From Klebsormidium nitens (lineage: Eukaryota; Streptophyta; Klebsormidiophyceae; Klebsormidiales; Klebsormidiaceae), in NCBI GenBank assembly GCA_000708835.1, contig DF236991.1, positions 233,585 through 297,584 of the forward strand: a stretch of 64,000 nucleotides of DNA. Direction: 5' to 3'. The notes under the pieces were generated by a model, which was given only the letters and a program-made list of their open reading frames with translations, made no database searches and had not been told where the DNA came from. The number at the start of each line of letters is the position of its first letter. Within the stretch, counting starts at the first letter, position 1. This document shows positions 21,281 to 33,337 of this stretch, in pieces. Position numbers and translations under genes: made by a program.

Positions 21281-24200
21281 CTACCAGTTAAACCATTCGT
21301 CCTTTTTGCTGAATAGAATGAAACAAGTAAAGCATCTACAATCAGTATATGGTTCTGAGGGAGTCCCATCGGTTGTCGCGAACGCGTCAATGGAAGCAAA
21401 CCCAGAACTCTTCCTGCCCAGACCTGCCGATACAATCACTGAGAACCTTTTTAAGTGCTCGTCGAATTGGAGGCAGAGTAGTCGGAGTAGGAAGGATTCG
21501 ACGTCGAGGCTTCGAAACTCACAGTTGATCGGCGCGAGGCCCACTCGGTCGGCCTGCCGGTCGAAGACGAAGTAGTGGTTCCGCATGCCGGCATCTGCGC
21601 GCGAGGCATTGACTCCACTGGTTAGCAGATGGTTAAGGAAGTTTGGCTGTTGGTCACCAAACTTACGAGCAATTCCTGGCGCAGAAGCAAGCCCTTCTTG
21701 AGCCCGTTTGAAAACCATTTTGCTCTTAAAAGCGGACAACCAAGTAATGCAGCAAGCCCCCGATCTCGAGTCTCTGGCTCTGGACCACAAAACGACTCAC
21801 TTCTGGGATTGAAAGGGACCCTTATCTACTATGATATTCCTACGGACTAAGGGGGGTTCTAACGTCAGCGACTCGTGCGCACTTATAGCCGTTGAGACGG
21901 CGCTGCTGCAGCTGGCGGTCAAGCTAAAAAGCTTTCCCAAACCTTTCTTGAAAAGGATGCTTCGATGGTAAAGTGAGTTGGACTTTTCGCCCGATAGCGA
22001 GCATTTAGACGGAAACAGAATAAGCAAAGTGACGGCTGCGAAGTATACGTCCTTTTTCGATCCTCTACTTTGGACTGACTTTGCCTGCGCTGGTTGAGTC
22101 TTTTCTTGAGCCGTCAAGTGATTGTGGCCTCAGAATAAGCGCAAGAAAACACAGAATACACTGACGCGAACTTTCCGAACATGGCGTGCCACTTCTGAAT
22201 TGCGTTTCGCCCCTTCTGGCACAGAGCCCACCTCAACACCTCCGAATTGATTTTTCATTCAGCTTGCCAGGGATTGCTCGACCAGGTAACTTGGTTGAAG
22301 CACAGAAATTCACGTCAAAAATCAACAGCAAAAGCGTCGATGATTAAGAACCTTCTGACCACCGCAAACTTGTGTCGAGCGAAGAATCTCACCTCCGATG
22401 ATGATGACGCTGTTCAGGGAGGATTGGCGCGCGCCCTGGCTCAGCATAAGCGGGCAGCCGATCAAAATGGACCCGTCCTGCACCATAGCGTATCCTTCTG
22501 TTAGAATTCCTATGGAAGCGACCAAGGCCGCTTGGCCCTTGTAGACTCTCGTTTGGTCGCGACAGGTTGTGCCCTCTCAACGCTTCTTTGAGCGTTACCA
22601 GCTGATACGAAGGAAAATATGAAGACATCCTTTTCTCAAACCCTTTCCAGGTCAAAGGTTGGCACCGGCAGCACCCCTTGAATCCGCCTGCTTGTTCGAT
22701 CACTACTAAAATCCACGCTCGTTTTCTGAGTTTGGTGTTGTAGCTTGCTAGTCATCTGCCAGAGCCCGAGTGTGAAGCACATGGGCGCCGATTCCGACCT
22801 CCGCTTTCATCAACGGTGAAATTACGTCAGGCAAGCAAATCTGGGCCGTCGATTGATTGATAGAACGACAAGACGGGCTTCCGGTAACGGGAGCCCAAGC
22901 CCTCCTTGTCCAGACTCTCGCAATGAACTGATCGAAGCAAGGTGACGTCAGCATTGCGACTGGGTGCGACGGCCTGCCTGACTCTCCGCGAAGATGACGT
23001 AATCGTCCGGCTGCAGCAGCAGCGGCGCACCCGTGAGGTCGAATCGGACGGTCGGGAAGAAGGCGCTCGCGTTCAGGACGCCGTCCGATAGTCTGAGGCA
23101 GCAAGAAATCAACCCGACGTCATGATAATGTCACACAGCGGAGCCACCGATAGAAGTAGTGAAAAGTGCGGAAGCTACATCTTTCGAACTTCGAAGCAGA
23201 TGAAGGCGTGCTGACGAGTACGGAAATGTAGAAGCCGCTCTACAGGCTCGACCGGAGTTAAGAGGGATATAATCCACTCCGCAAACTGTACAGTTGGGCC
23301 GCGTTTTCGCTACTAGACGTGTTCTCGAACACATGTATAAGAGACCAGGGCGCTGAAGTGCTTACGACGTCAGCCATCGGTAAAAGACGCCACATGTCTG
23401 AATGGGCCATAGCGCACGTTGAGTTCAGAACGCGCTTCAAATCCGTGCGCCTGGTGAAAGGACCTTTGCGATAAAGCGATGGAGGTGGGAAGCGAGATAG
23501 GGGTAAGTCCAATACAGGAAGGTAATCTGTTTGATTGTGTCGGATGAGGCGCCCAAGAGAGAGCCGGAACGGAAACGGAACGGAGCTTACGCGGAAGGGG
23601 GCAGCTGGAAGCAGGTCGCTCCGGAGCCGACGAGGTTCTCGGAGAAGACGCGGTTCAGGAGCGGAAGCGAAACTTGGGCCAGCATCTGCGAAAAATATAC
23701 AACGTCAAAGCGCTCGTCTTTCAGTGTCCCGATTTTGAAGCTCACAACCTTTTTGAACCCCGACACAAGAGTCCGACCACCCATTTCCCCCTACATATCC
23801 CTTGACTTTCGAACATCACGGGTTTGCCAGAGTCGTTTCGACGTGTGGAGTCCAAGAAGCGGACCTGAATTGCCGGAAAGCGCCACTCGCAGCAGCAACC
23901 CAGACGCTTCTTGATCTGATTCGAAACCGGTAAACCCTCAACCTAAGAAAAACCGGATTCAGAACGGGACCGCATTGTTTTCCAGCACTGAGCTTATCCT
24001 TCATTGCATCGAACGGAGATGCGATCCAGGACGCGGAGGGTTCGGAATGACAAGGTTTCCAGGATAGATCATACGGTAAGTGTATCCGCTCAGATTTCGC
24101 ACCTCGTCACGGAATGCCTGTTGCACGTTGTACGGAAGCGAGATGGCCGTCGATCCCGTGTCCAGGAACGTGTTAATCAGGCGCAGGAGCGGCAGATCGA

Positions 24201-27200
24201 GCCTCGTTTCATTGACAAGAATGTCATCCAACGAAACGCTGTAGAAGCTGCAAGAGAAACACGTGGCAGGCTGCGATTAGCTGGCGCATTGTTCAGTCGC
24301 AGGAACGGCGGATCGAGCCTCGTCCCGTTGACAGGATTGTTGTCCACCAAACGCTGTAGAAGCTGCAAGAGAAACACGTGGCAGGTTGCGATTAGTCGTG
24401 TCCAGGAATATGTGTTGATCAGGCGCAGAAGCGGCTGATATGAGCCTCGTCTCATTGACGAAGACGTCTTCCAGCGGCGCGCTGTAGTAGAAGCTGCAAA
24501 AGAGACACGTGGCGGATTGAGATCGGCCGTCTGCAGAAAAGCGGGATGTCGCGGTGCTCAGACGCAAGAACACAGCTTGAGCCTCGTCTCGTGGACAAAG
24601 GCGTTATTTGAGGAAACGGTCTAGAAAGTAGGGAAGTGACACGTGGCCCGATGACATCGATCCAGCAAGGCGTTGCTCGAGCACAATAGTTGCAGGTTTA
24701 TTCTTGTCACGTCGAAATCACAGCGTCGTCTAAGAACACGCTGTAGAAATTGACATACGTGAAGGTTTAGCGGTCTCCAAAGATGCAATGATGGAGGCGT
24801 TACAGGAGCACTACAGACGCGGCTTCAGCTTCTTATCGTTGACAACGACGTCGTCTGGAAAGATGGTGTAGAAGCTCCGTAAGAAACACGTGGCGCGTTG
24901 CGACTAGCAGAAAGACGGGCAAAGCTCTGGTCTCCGTCTTAGCACCAAGCAAGGCGGCGTTACTCGAACGCGGGCTTTTTGGTCGCCAGGTGAGCTACAT
25001 GTGTGACGTCCTTTTTCTGGGCACAAGCATGATCACAAGGAAACTGTAAAAGGTTCACGCTTGGTCAGTAGACTACTTCCTTTACCCTACAGCCTCTGTA
25101 CTGAAAAGATCATAACTTTGTCACCGTTCACGTTTTTTTCCTGGCGCGTTAAGCGCAGCACCTCAGCGGCCTTTGAGGGGTCCTCTTTCCAAAACAGAGA
25201 GCTTGTTTCACCTCTGGAATGGAGACGAAATTCTTCAGAATTGTTTCTGCTGGCACTCACATCTTTTTCGGCGCGATCAGATCCGTGTAGTTCAGCGGCA
25301 CCGGGGGGGTCGTGTTTCCAAAAATGAGACCCCCACCCCCTTCGACCCCTGCCAGGCAGACCGAAAAGGCGTCCACTGCCGTCGCGTTTTGGACGTAAAG
25401 CTGGGAGGGAATTGAAAGCGGACCGCGTCCTAGGCCCATCAAACCGTTCATTCCGGGGATGATCAGGTTCGGCGTCTCGGCTAAGTCGCACCTGCAAAAA
25501 GGTTCGGTTGCTTGGTCGACTCAAACGAAGAAATTAACTGAAGCATCAATTCCCCCAAGATTTTGGTCGCGCATCTCAGGGTGTAAAGCTGGGACGGAAT
25601 TGAAAGCGGACCGCGCCCTGGGCCCATGAGACCATTCATTCCAGGGATGATCAGGTTTGGCGTCTCGGCGACGTCGCACCTGCAAAGCTGTTTGGCTTAT
25701 GAGCTCAGAAGAAAAACAACACCTGATTTCCCTCAAAGAATTTGGTCGCCCGTTCATGCGTGCAAAGCTGGGAGGGGATCGAACGCGGGTCGCGCCCCAA
25801 GCCCATGAGACCGTTCATTCCGGGACACCTGCAAAAATATTTCCTTGGTTAGCTCAGAGGGAAAGTTAAACCCAGTTTTCCCTCAAGTCTTTGCTCGCGC
25901 ATTCATGAGTGTAAAGCTGGGACGGGAAGGAAAGCGGGCCGCGCCCCAAGCCCGTGAGACCGTTCATTCCAGGGGTGATAACCTTAAGCGTCTCGGCTAA
26001 GTCGCACCTGCAATGTTAGGTTGAATAGCTCAGAATAAGATGAAGTGCAATTTGAATGCCTTTTGGTCACACATTCTGGTTGTAAAGTGCCGTATTCAGT
26101 CTGTCAGTCCGGAGATAATCAGGTTTGAAGTCTCCGCTGAGTCGCACATGCAAGCGCTTTGGACGGGTAAGAGAAAGATTTGAACCCATTCATTGGCTTT
26201 AGTGCGCGCTTATTCCAAGCCCAAGCAGAATGGTGAAAACGCAAACATGGAACGATGACAATATAAAGATCGAGAGCGGGTGATGAGAGAGCAAGTGTTA
26301 CAACCAGAGACCGGCGATTGGAGTCGAGGACGAAACCTCGATCGAAAACGCGAACGTCAGCCAAAGCAGGAGTGTAGCTGACGTGGCAGCAAGGCAAGAC
26401 AGCTAGGATCTGCTGGATGACAAAACTCCACAACAGGACTAGGACCGGGACCGGAACCGGAAGGACCTGAAGCGGAGGAGAACTACGAACGAGTCAAATC
26501 ACTCAGCAGCTTTTGAAAAACGAAAGAGCCTTCTCCGAAACTCACCCAAAGATTGCCGACGCCTCAATGCTGACGTTCCCAGTCGCGTTGGGCAACGTCA
26601 GCATGTCCCCGACGATCACCCCCGCGGACGCGGACATGTCGCCGTACATAATGATATACCCGCAGTCCGGCTGAGCGTTACCGCTGCCGTTACCGCTCAC
26701 GTTCGCGCACCCGAGGCTCCCCTGGGCAGTCGCGTTGAGCGCGGTGCAGCGGGAGTCGCACGGGAGGCTCGCGAAGGTGGACGACCGGTTGGGATCAACC
26801 GGGGGCAGCTGCGGGGGAAATGCTGACGTCAGTTTTGGTGTTTAAGACCTTGTGAGGCTTGGAACTTTCCAAGGATAAATAGGCGTGAGTTCGCTAAGAG
26901 CAACTGTTGAAGAGATTCGCACGGGAGGCTCGCGAAGGTGGACGACCCATTGGGATCAATTGGGGGCAGCTGCGGGAGATATGCTCGCGTAAGTTTTGAG
27001 AATTTCGGAACTGTAAATCTGTCAGGGTTTAAAACTTCACACAACGACCTTTGGAACTTTCTCAGAATGAAGTTAAAAGGTTTTTTAGTAAACGGAGACC
27101 AACTTTCGAAGAAGCAAGAGTCGCAGGAAAAGCTCGCGAAGGGGGACGATCGGTTGGGATCAACCGGGGGGAGCTGCGGTTAGAAAGAAAGGTATACCAG

Positions 27201-30200
27201 AATCAGGTTGTCAACAGTAGCTGCGGCTAAGAAAAAAAACTTTCCTGTAACCAGGTTACAGGCGGGCGGAAGCTGCGGTCAAGAAGAAGGGTTGTCTTGT
27301 AACCAGGTTACGAACTGGGGGACGCTGCGGTCAAAGAAAAGGGGTTTTTATAACCAGGATACAGCGGCAGAAGCTGCGCGCTGGAAAAAAGAGGGGATTT
27401 TCTTGTCGGCAGGTTACAGGCCGTGACCAAAGGCGTCAAACCCTGGCACGAAGGTCGAATTCCGGTTGGGAATCACCGAAAGGTAGACAGGAGATCGACA
27501 GAGGCGGAATTGGCCGGTAAAGCATGAAGGCAGCGCGAGTCGCGTTGAAAGCTCGAGAAGGTGGAAGACCGGTTGGGATCAACCGGGGGGAGCTGCCGGA
27601 GAAAGTGCTGACGTGGCCCTTCTGAGAGTCTAGGGGATTCAGGGTTTCCACGATCCAGCCTTTATTAGAGGGAGCGGAGAAAGACGTCAGCCAACTAACA
27701 GAAAGTGCCGAACCAGCGGGAGTCACGAAGGTTGACGACAGGTTGGCAGGGACTGCGCAAACAGATGTGATGTCGGGGTCTCTGAAAGTGACCGGAAGAA
27801 AATGGTGGATGAAACAAGCACCGAAGAAAAATTTAAAAAGCGAGAGTCGTACGGAACGCTCCCGAAGGCGACGACCGGTCGATATGCCCTGAGCAAAGCT
27901 CCAGTACCAAAACGCAGCCGGTTGGGAAAGTGTGCGACTGGGGTAGGTAACGTAAGAACGAACAAGTGAGAAGGCGTACCAAGGGAGAACGCGATTGGGC
28001 TTGGCAGGAACGTATATATACTCAGCAAAAAGGAGCGGATCGGCTACAACCGGGGTGACGGACCATAGTCTTTTGGGAAGCGAAGTAACAGACAAAACAA
28101 TCACATTCAAGTAATGGTCTGTTCAGGGTGCAGCGCTTGAAGCAGCCCGATTGGGAGAAGGGTCTGACACTAAACCAGGGACCCCAAAGCGAAGAAGCAT
28201 GCAATGGGGCGCTTTGTGCAGACGGCAAAGGTGACGCTTTGACTGAGGTTTGAGCGCCGAAACACTGGAGCGTGATGGTTAGATAATGATGCGCATGACA
28301 AGGTCCCAGCGACGGACGGGGCAAGGGAAGGAAACGTCCCGATGGTTACTACCAATTTGAAGGTAAATCACGCCTAACCATGAGGATTAAGGACGCCAAA
28401 ACGGAGAGTTGAGGACGCGAGACCTGAGGGTTAAGATAACATAGCCTGGGGTCAAAGCCAAGACTGAGGGTTGGGAGACCTAGCCTGGGGCCAAGGACGC
28501 CTAGACTGAGGATTGAGGACACGTGACCTGACGGTTAGGGACGCCTAACCAGAGGGTCAAGGACGCGTAACCCGAGGGTGAAGGACGCCCTAACCTGAGG
28601 GCTAATTGTGCAGTTGTCACACGGCGCGCACTGCGTCCAGAGAAGGTCCGAACCTGCGGACGAAACAGATCGGGAGTCGAAAAACAGAGCTTTCGCAACT
28701 GTACAAACTTGTATCTTTAATGCTCCGCTTTGTCTTCACGAGTTTTTGACTCCGGCGTTTAGCCCAAAGCTCTCTTTGCCATTGCTCCGAACGCGCCTAC
28801 TCGATTTCTGCGAAACCTGCTGCCTATATAGATCTTAAACCATCTCGGCGTTGCGAACAAGCCGCGAAGTGGTATCGGTCTAGCGAAACATTCTCGTTGG
28901 AAGCTTTGTAAAAGCTTTGCTTCAGAGAAAGCAGGCCTACTCGTGATCCCAAACTCACGACTCGACCGGACTCACGACGTTTAGACGACAGGAGCAGGAA
29001 GAAAACTTTGCCAAAGTGCCGTTCTCGGGTTACTTCGCTATTGCGAAGCTGAGCTCTTACGATCACGTTCTGGATGAGCTTACGGGGTAAAAAGGATGGT
29101 TTCTCACCGGTGTCAATCTGAACGCTGACGTTCTGTGGCGGCGTGCCGATCCCAATGGTTGTCGTATACAGCCTGGCAAGAGCAGGAGCGCAGAGAAGAT
29201 TAGGGATGACTGCTGAGCACAACATCAGGTCGTGCTCTGTGAACAAGGATGCGAGCGGATTAAGAAGCCAGATTCACACATCGCCTGTTGGTCACCTGAA
29301 ATCCTCCGAGAAAAGCTACAATAAGGAGACTAGGTCGTAATTCAGCGGGAGCCCCTTACATAATTTTGCTTCCAAATGAGCTTGGGAACTGTGAGCTCAG
29401 ACTTTAGCGAGTCTCAAGTTTCGGTCGGTGATCCATCGGGTACGACTTGAATGAAGTAAATGAAGTCCACCCAATAGTCATGTGGAACTTTAAACCTACC
29501 CGATGCGGGAGCAGCTATTGAGCATAGTACGAACCTATCTCTGTGGTTCATTGCAATTGCAATCAATATGCTTGGACTTGCGATATGAGGTCGTGCTGAA
29601 AAGCACTTTCTGAATTTGACATACGTAAATGAGACGCTGCGGATGGGGGCCAAGTTCGACTTGTGTGCAGATGACATGGACTCAAAACCTGTGAGTGCTG
29701 ACCAGTCCAAGCACGAAGTGAAAGCCTTCATCAGCATCACAACCAGTGACTATAAGATCCGGGTTCGCACTTCGGTTGGAGATCGAGTCTGCTCACCCGT
29801 TCGTCTCAATACTCCCATTCAGCGCCAAATCCACGGTCCCGTTCGCCGCCTCCAACCGCCTTCCCGGTCGTGCTGACGTCACCGGGGCCTCCGTTGATGT
29901 CACCAAACCCTCCCACCTGCGCGCGTCCCGCTCCAGCAGCGCGTGCAAATACGCTATGGTGATTACCCGTCTGCCGGTCGTGGTCACGTGGCCCCGTGGT
30001 GAGAAAAGGCCCGGGGCACCGCTCTCGAGGTGCGAGGCGTGCACGTGTCTGAGGGGGTGGAAGGAGGGGCCGGAGGGATCCCCCAAGAATGTCGTTGGGC
30101 TTCCGGAGGGATCCCCCACAGAGGTCGCTGGGCTTCTGGGGGGACTTCCTAAGAGAGTTGTTGGGCTTCCGAGGGGATTCCCCGAGAAAGTCGTTGAGCT

Positions 30201-31612
30201 TCTGGGGGGATCCCTCGAGGCAGTTGTTGGGCTCCCGGGGAAAGCGACGCTGGTGGGCAGCACAGGTTTCGGCTCTGTTGCGTTTTTGGGCGCATTGAGG
30301 TCGCCGTCTTTGAGTCCCCGGTTGACTGGCGACCCTTTCGCGGTCGATGGGCTCTGCTGGTCGCCGTCTTGCCCTGCGTTTGACAGGAGTAGAAAAGCGA
30401 TTGGATCCTCGGAAGATCCAGGCATTTTCAAGTCGGCTCTGTGTCCGACAGAGAAGAACGAGCGACCGGGACATTGATTGGGCTTCCGGGACGAAAGACG
30501 CGTCTGGGCAGCGTCATTATAAGCTGTAGGAATAGTTAGAAACCCCAAACCGTTAAAATGTGGACTTTCGCAAGCGTCAAGCCCCCTGCTATCTAGGGGG
30601 CAGATACTTGGCGACCAGCTCAACTTTACACTGTTGCGCTGGTCGCCCGAAACAGGAAAATGCTGTTGAAGAAGTGTTCTCAAGATCTGTTGCACTACAA
30701 GTGGACCCTAAGAATTGCACCCCCCCCCTGCCCAAATATCCTCGTATCTATGTTACGGGCGGAAGACGAAAAAAGGACTCTTATCTCCATCACGCAAAGT
30801 CAAAGGTGACATCAGCGAGAGCAGATAATAACGCGGACAGAAACTGATTGCCTGGATTCTTCAATACTACCTGATGATGATGATGATCAAACAGGAACAC
30901 GTGTAGTCTGAATACTTTCAAGCTGAACCTTGACATCATTTCCGACACAAGCGACTGCAAATGCTGGGTTACAATTGCTGAATAACAAGATTCGTTCTTT
31001 TAGCCAGTTCTTTAGCCGAAGAGCTTCTGGTGACAGATTCCAATAGCCATGACCCCAATAGCTGCCGTGGATGGTTTGTGGTTCGAGAAAGCTCTTTTGA
31101 GGTAGAAGCGCTTCGAGACAAAATCCTGCTTGCCGTAAAGCAACAACCAACGCAAACGAGAAGAAAGTAATAGGCATCTTTTAGCCAGAGTTTCTAACAG
31201 TACCGAGCAGTCCACAAGCTACTCGTACCAGCCAGATATGCAGAAGCCATGCTCGGGAGTGCGTGCGGTGAGAAAGTTGCAGCGCGCACATTCCTTTCCC
31301 CTTCGCAGCAAATGGAAATTCGGTCTGCGGTCTGAGACAAATAATGACATTGTGCAGACTAAAACAAAACTCCTGTCTGCGGTCAAAGTCTGGCTGCAAT
31401 CAAAGCCACGGAGCACAAAAAAACGATGGGACCTGCTCACCCTTAGAAAGCAGCTCGGAGCTCCGCTGAGCTGACGCGCTCGAAAGCTTTCTCCCAAGAG
31501 CACTCCCCGGAAAATCTTCCTCTCCTACGGCCAGTGCTCCCAACAATGCTGGAATGGAAAATATCGTGCAAAGAAGAAATGCCGCCGGCCAACGAAAAAG
31601 CGGTTTTAACAT
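21281..31612 (-). CDS. Secreted aspartic protease, A1 (pepsin/nepenthesin-like) family, eleven exons
   Basis: Exons: 31612-31441, 30523-29797, 29172-29108, 28653-28595, 26808-26546, 25491-25261, 24247-24103, 23685-23591, 23092-22983, 22497-22393 and 21594 onward; all phases agree. Exon 1 gives a signal peptide (FLLCTIFSIPALLGALA). Exon 2 gives a long Pro/Ser/Thr-rich prosegment with an 11-residue tandem repeat. YTTTIGIGTPPQNV leads to the first catalytic DTG (Asp320, split by intron 3), then SDLLWTQCAPC; flap Tyr396 in YIIMYGD; MGLGRGPLS; the second catalytic FLDTGST (Asp535); and RNHYFVFDRQADRVGLAPINC at the end in two blocks. It should cleave proteins in the secretory pathway, vacuole or wall. 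The end is uncertain: reading through gives 761 residues and a stop at 21281, but a good donor (T/GTGAGTTT at 21523) may lead to another exon. The exon 9 donor (A/GTCAGG) is weak. Confidence 0.88.
24248..24890 (-). repeat. Array of exon 7 acceptor copies (protease gene, second active-site exon)
   Basis: The true start is 24247 (TTGCAG/CTTCTACAGCG..., FYSVSLDDILVNETRL). Copies start near 24362, 24493, 24628, 24750 and 24876, at 115-135 bases. The first two keep GCAG/CTTCTAC and the coding text up to about ACGAGGCTC; one even contains CCTGGACACGAC, a decayed copy of the second active-site motif. Confidence 0.88.
25492..26160 (-). repeat. Array of exon 6 acceptor copies (protease gene)
   Basis: The true start is 25491 (TTGCAG/GTGCGACTTAGCC). 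Copies start near 25679, 25828, 26007 and 26147. Intervals are 140-188 bases. The copy at 25828 has a deletion of about 35 bases just after the AG. The others keep GTGCGAC..GCCGAGACG and ATCAT/ACCCC..GGAATGAACGG. Confidence 0.88.
26809..27935 (-). repeat. Array of exon 5 acceptor copies with two repeat scales (protease gene)
   Basis: The true start is 26808 (CCCGCAG/CTGCCCCCGGTTGATCCC). Good copies start near 26969, 27173 and 27592, with weaker ones near 27730 and 27880. Between 27180 and 27420 a shorter unit of about 47-52 bases repeats five times, each with GCAGC(T/G)... preceded by a palindromic stretch such as CTGTAACCAGGTTACAG. Confidence 0.85.
28370..28594 (-). repeat. Minisatellite of exon 4 donor sites (protease gene)
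   Basis: The true donor at 28595 reads CCTCAG/GTTAGGGCGTCC. Immediately downstream the motif CC(C)TCAG/GGTTA-GGCGTCCTT repeats about every 25-32 bases for seven or more units, some keeping GGTTAGG or GGTTACG. Further units at 28375-28490 are more diverged. Confidence 0.85.
30072..30240 (-). repeat. In-frame 33-base repeat, five units, in protease exon 2
   Basis: Five consecutive 33-base units encode 11-residue units of the type GSPTTFLGDPS in the prosegment of the aspartic protease. The length keeps the frame. The segment is Pro/Ser/Thr/Gly-rich and probably disordered or glycosylated. Confidence 0.85.
30871..30888. repeat. (TGA)n microsatellite in intron
   Basis: A run of TGATGATGATGATGAT lies in intron 1 of the aspartic protease gene. 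Confidence 0.85.
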
Positions 31613-33337
31613 AGTTGCAGCGATGAAGAATCAACAACGAAGCAGCTTCACGAAGCGGTCTAGAAGTGCCAAGAATCAGTGTTCCTTACAATGCTGAAAT
31701 GCTAAGTCCTGAGCCGACAACGAGGAAATTATAGGCCCCTTATCTGATTCAGCGTGTCCTACTCTGTGAGTACTCAGGCGCGAGAGCGCCAGAAAGATAT
31801 GAGGGACTGCTCGTGCGGGCTCGATCGGACTTGCTCATTAATGCTCATGCTGATCGAAAAGTCGTTCTTCAAGAAGTTGGAAGCTTGAAGCTGTTTGTAA
31901 CGGGGCGCTCCTCCGGCCAACTTGATAAGACTATCCTCTTCAACCTGCTCTTTGTGTTGCCATGCTGTTCTGGAAAACAGACTGCAGAGCCGGAGCCGGG
32001 AGGAGGGATGCATATGCTGGCCCACCCAGCAAGAGCGTTGCACTCCGTGACTTGGCCTCTCTTTCCACGTTCCAGGCAATCTCGGAAAGGAACCCACCAA
32101 TCAAATCTACAGGAGAACTGGATGCTTGCGGCTGTGCCCGATACACGTCCCATGCAAACCTGCATGTGCTAGCGGCTTCAAGCCGCGCCTGCGCGTAGCG
32201 CGAAGCGCATCGTCAACGTCACCAGGCGCGGTACGAGACGCGAAAATCGCCCAGTGAAGGTGGACACTCCTCTTAAAGCCCCGTGAAGCTTGGGCAAGCC
32301 GCGGCGATGTACCGCATGCACGAGCCGAACAGGTCTCAGTTCGAAGCTGGCTGGTCAGGCGATGAGGTATTATATAGCTTGCAAGCACTTACTCTGTTAA
32401 ATTAGTTCGACGATAAGGCCGCGCGGCATGCTTCTGACACCTGATACAGGCGATATGCTACTAGCTTGAGAAATAAGAAGACAAATCCTCGTCCTAGTAA
32501 TCGGCTCGAACGAATTACGCGCTAGATCGTTGCGCAGGCATCATCTAGAAAAGGCTCTGGGCAGAGATACCTCTGGAAAACATTTTACTGGATGGAGAAG
32601 GGATGCTGCAACTTACCACAACCGTACAAGAAGCTTTCGCAATGTCAAAAGTCAGGGTCTGTGGTAAATGCATCCGGTCGGCGTGCTTGGTACTTGGCCG
32701 CCCGTAGGCGGACGCTTGCCTCGAACTTCGCATCGTAATCGACAAATCTTTCGTAAGGACAATCTAATCCTAGTACATGTAGTAATCGGCTCGTTTAAAA
32801 ACCAACAACCGGTCGAGCGCTGAAGGATTGCCGAGGTATCCTATCAAAGCAGGCCAGCATGACTTCTAGGCTTACTACTAGAAGAAGTTCCTACTAGCGC
32901 AACTCATCTCAGCGGCCCAGCTAAATCTGACGCCGGGCCAGTGCCGTGTAGTAGTCGTCCTCAACTTTTGAAGTCGGATGTAGACCTGTGCTTCGAACTG
33001 TGTGTGCGGCTTTATCGTACGTTAGCAACGTACGATGCCTTGCACCGGCGAGTATTTATGATGGGGAAGCAGAGGTGGCAAATCTGCACGGATGGCTTGC
33101 GGGCCAGTTGAAGAAGCGCCAGGGAAATACACCGCAAACACCCGGCCTGAGAATTCCTCCGATCTGGTTCTTCTCAGGTAAGTAAGGAGCGTAGCGTAAA
33201 AAGGAACATCGTTAAGCCAGAAAGACTACGCTCCCTAAACGCGCCCGCGTCCTAGCTCGCTCTGTGCCTGACTCTTTCCTACTCCGGCCCCGTTTGAATA
33301 TGCCAAAGAGCATACGCAACCGCGCGCTGACAAGCGC
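31613..33337. other. Intergenic stretch between the protease start and the HISN4 3' end
   Basis: No coding exon was recognised. The 1.7 kb must hold the promoter of the aspartic protease gene (right of 31612) and the 3' region of HISN4. I cannot point to defined elements. Confidence 0.45.

Noticed and set aside
24248-28600. Transposable elements or introners as the source of the intron repeats
   Set aside because: Each array matches its own neighbouring exon, not the arrays of other genes. No shared terminal repeats, target-site duplications or transposase frames were seen.
30887-31177. Minus-strand frame with a signal-peptide-like start (MPITFFSFALVVAL)
   Set aside because: It lies inside protease intron 1. 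The exon at 31612-31441 joins exon 2 in phase and gives a better signal peptide. An alternative first exon remains possible but unsupported.
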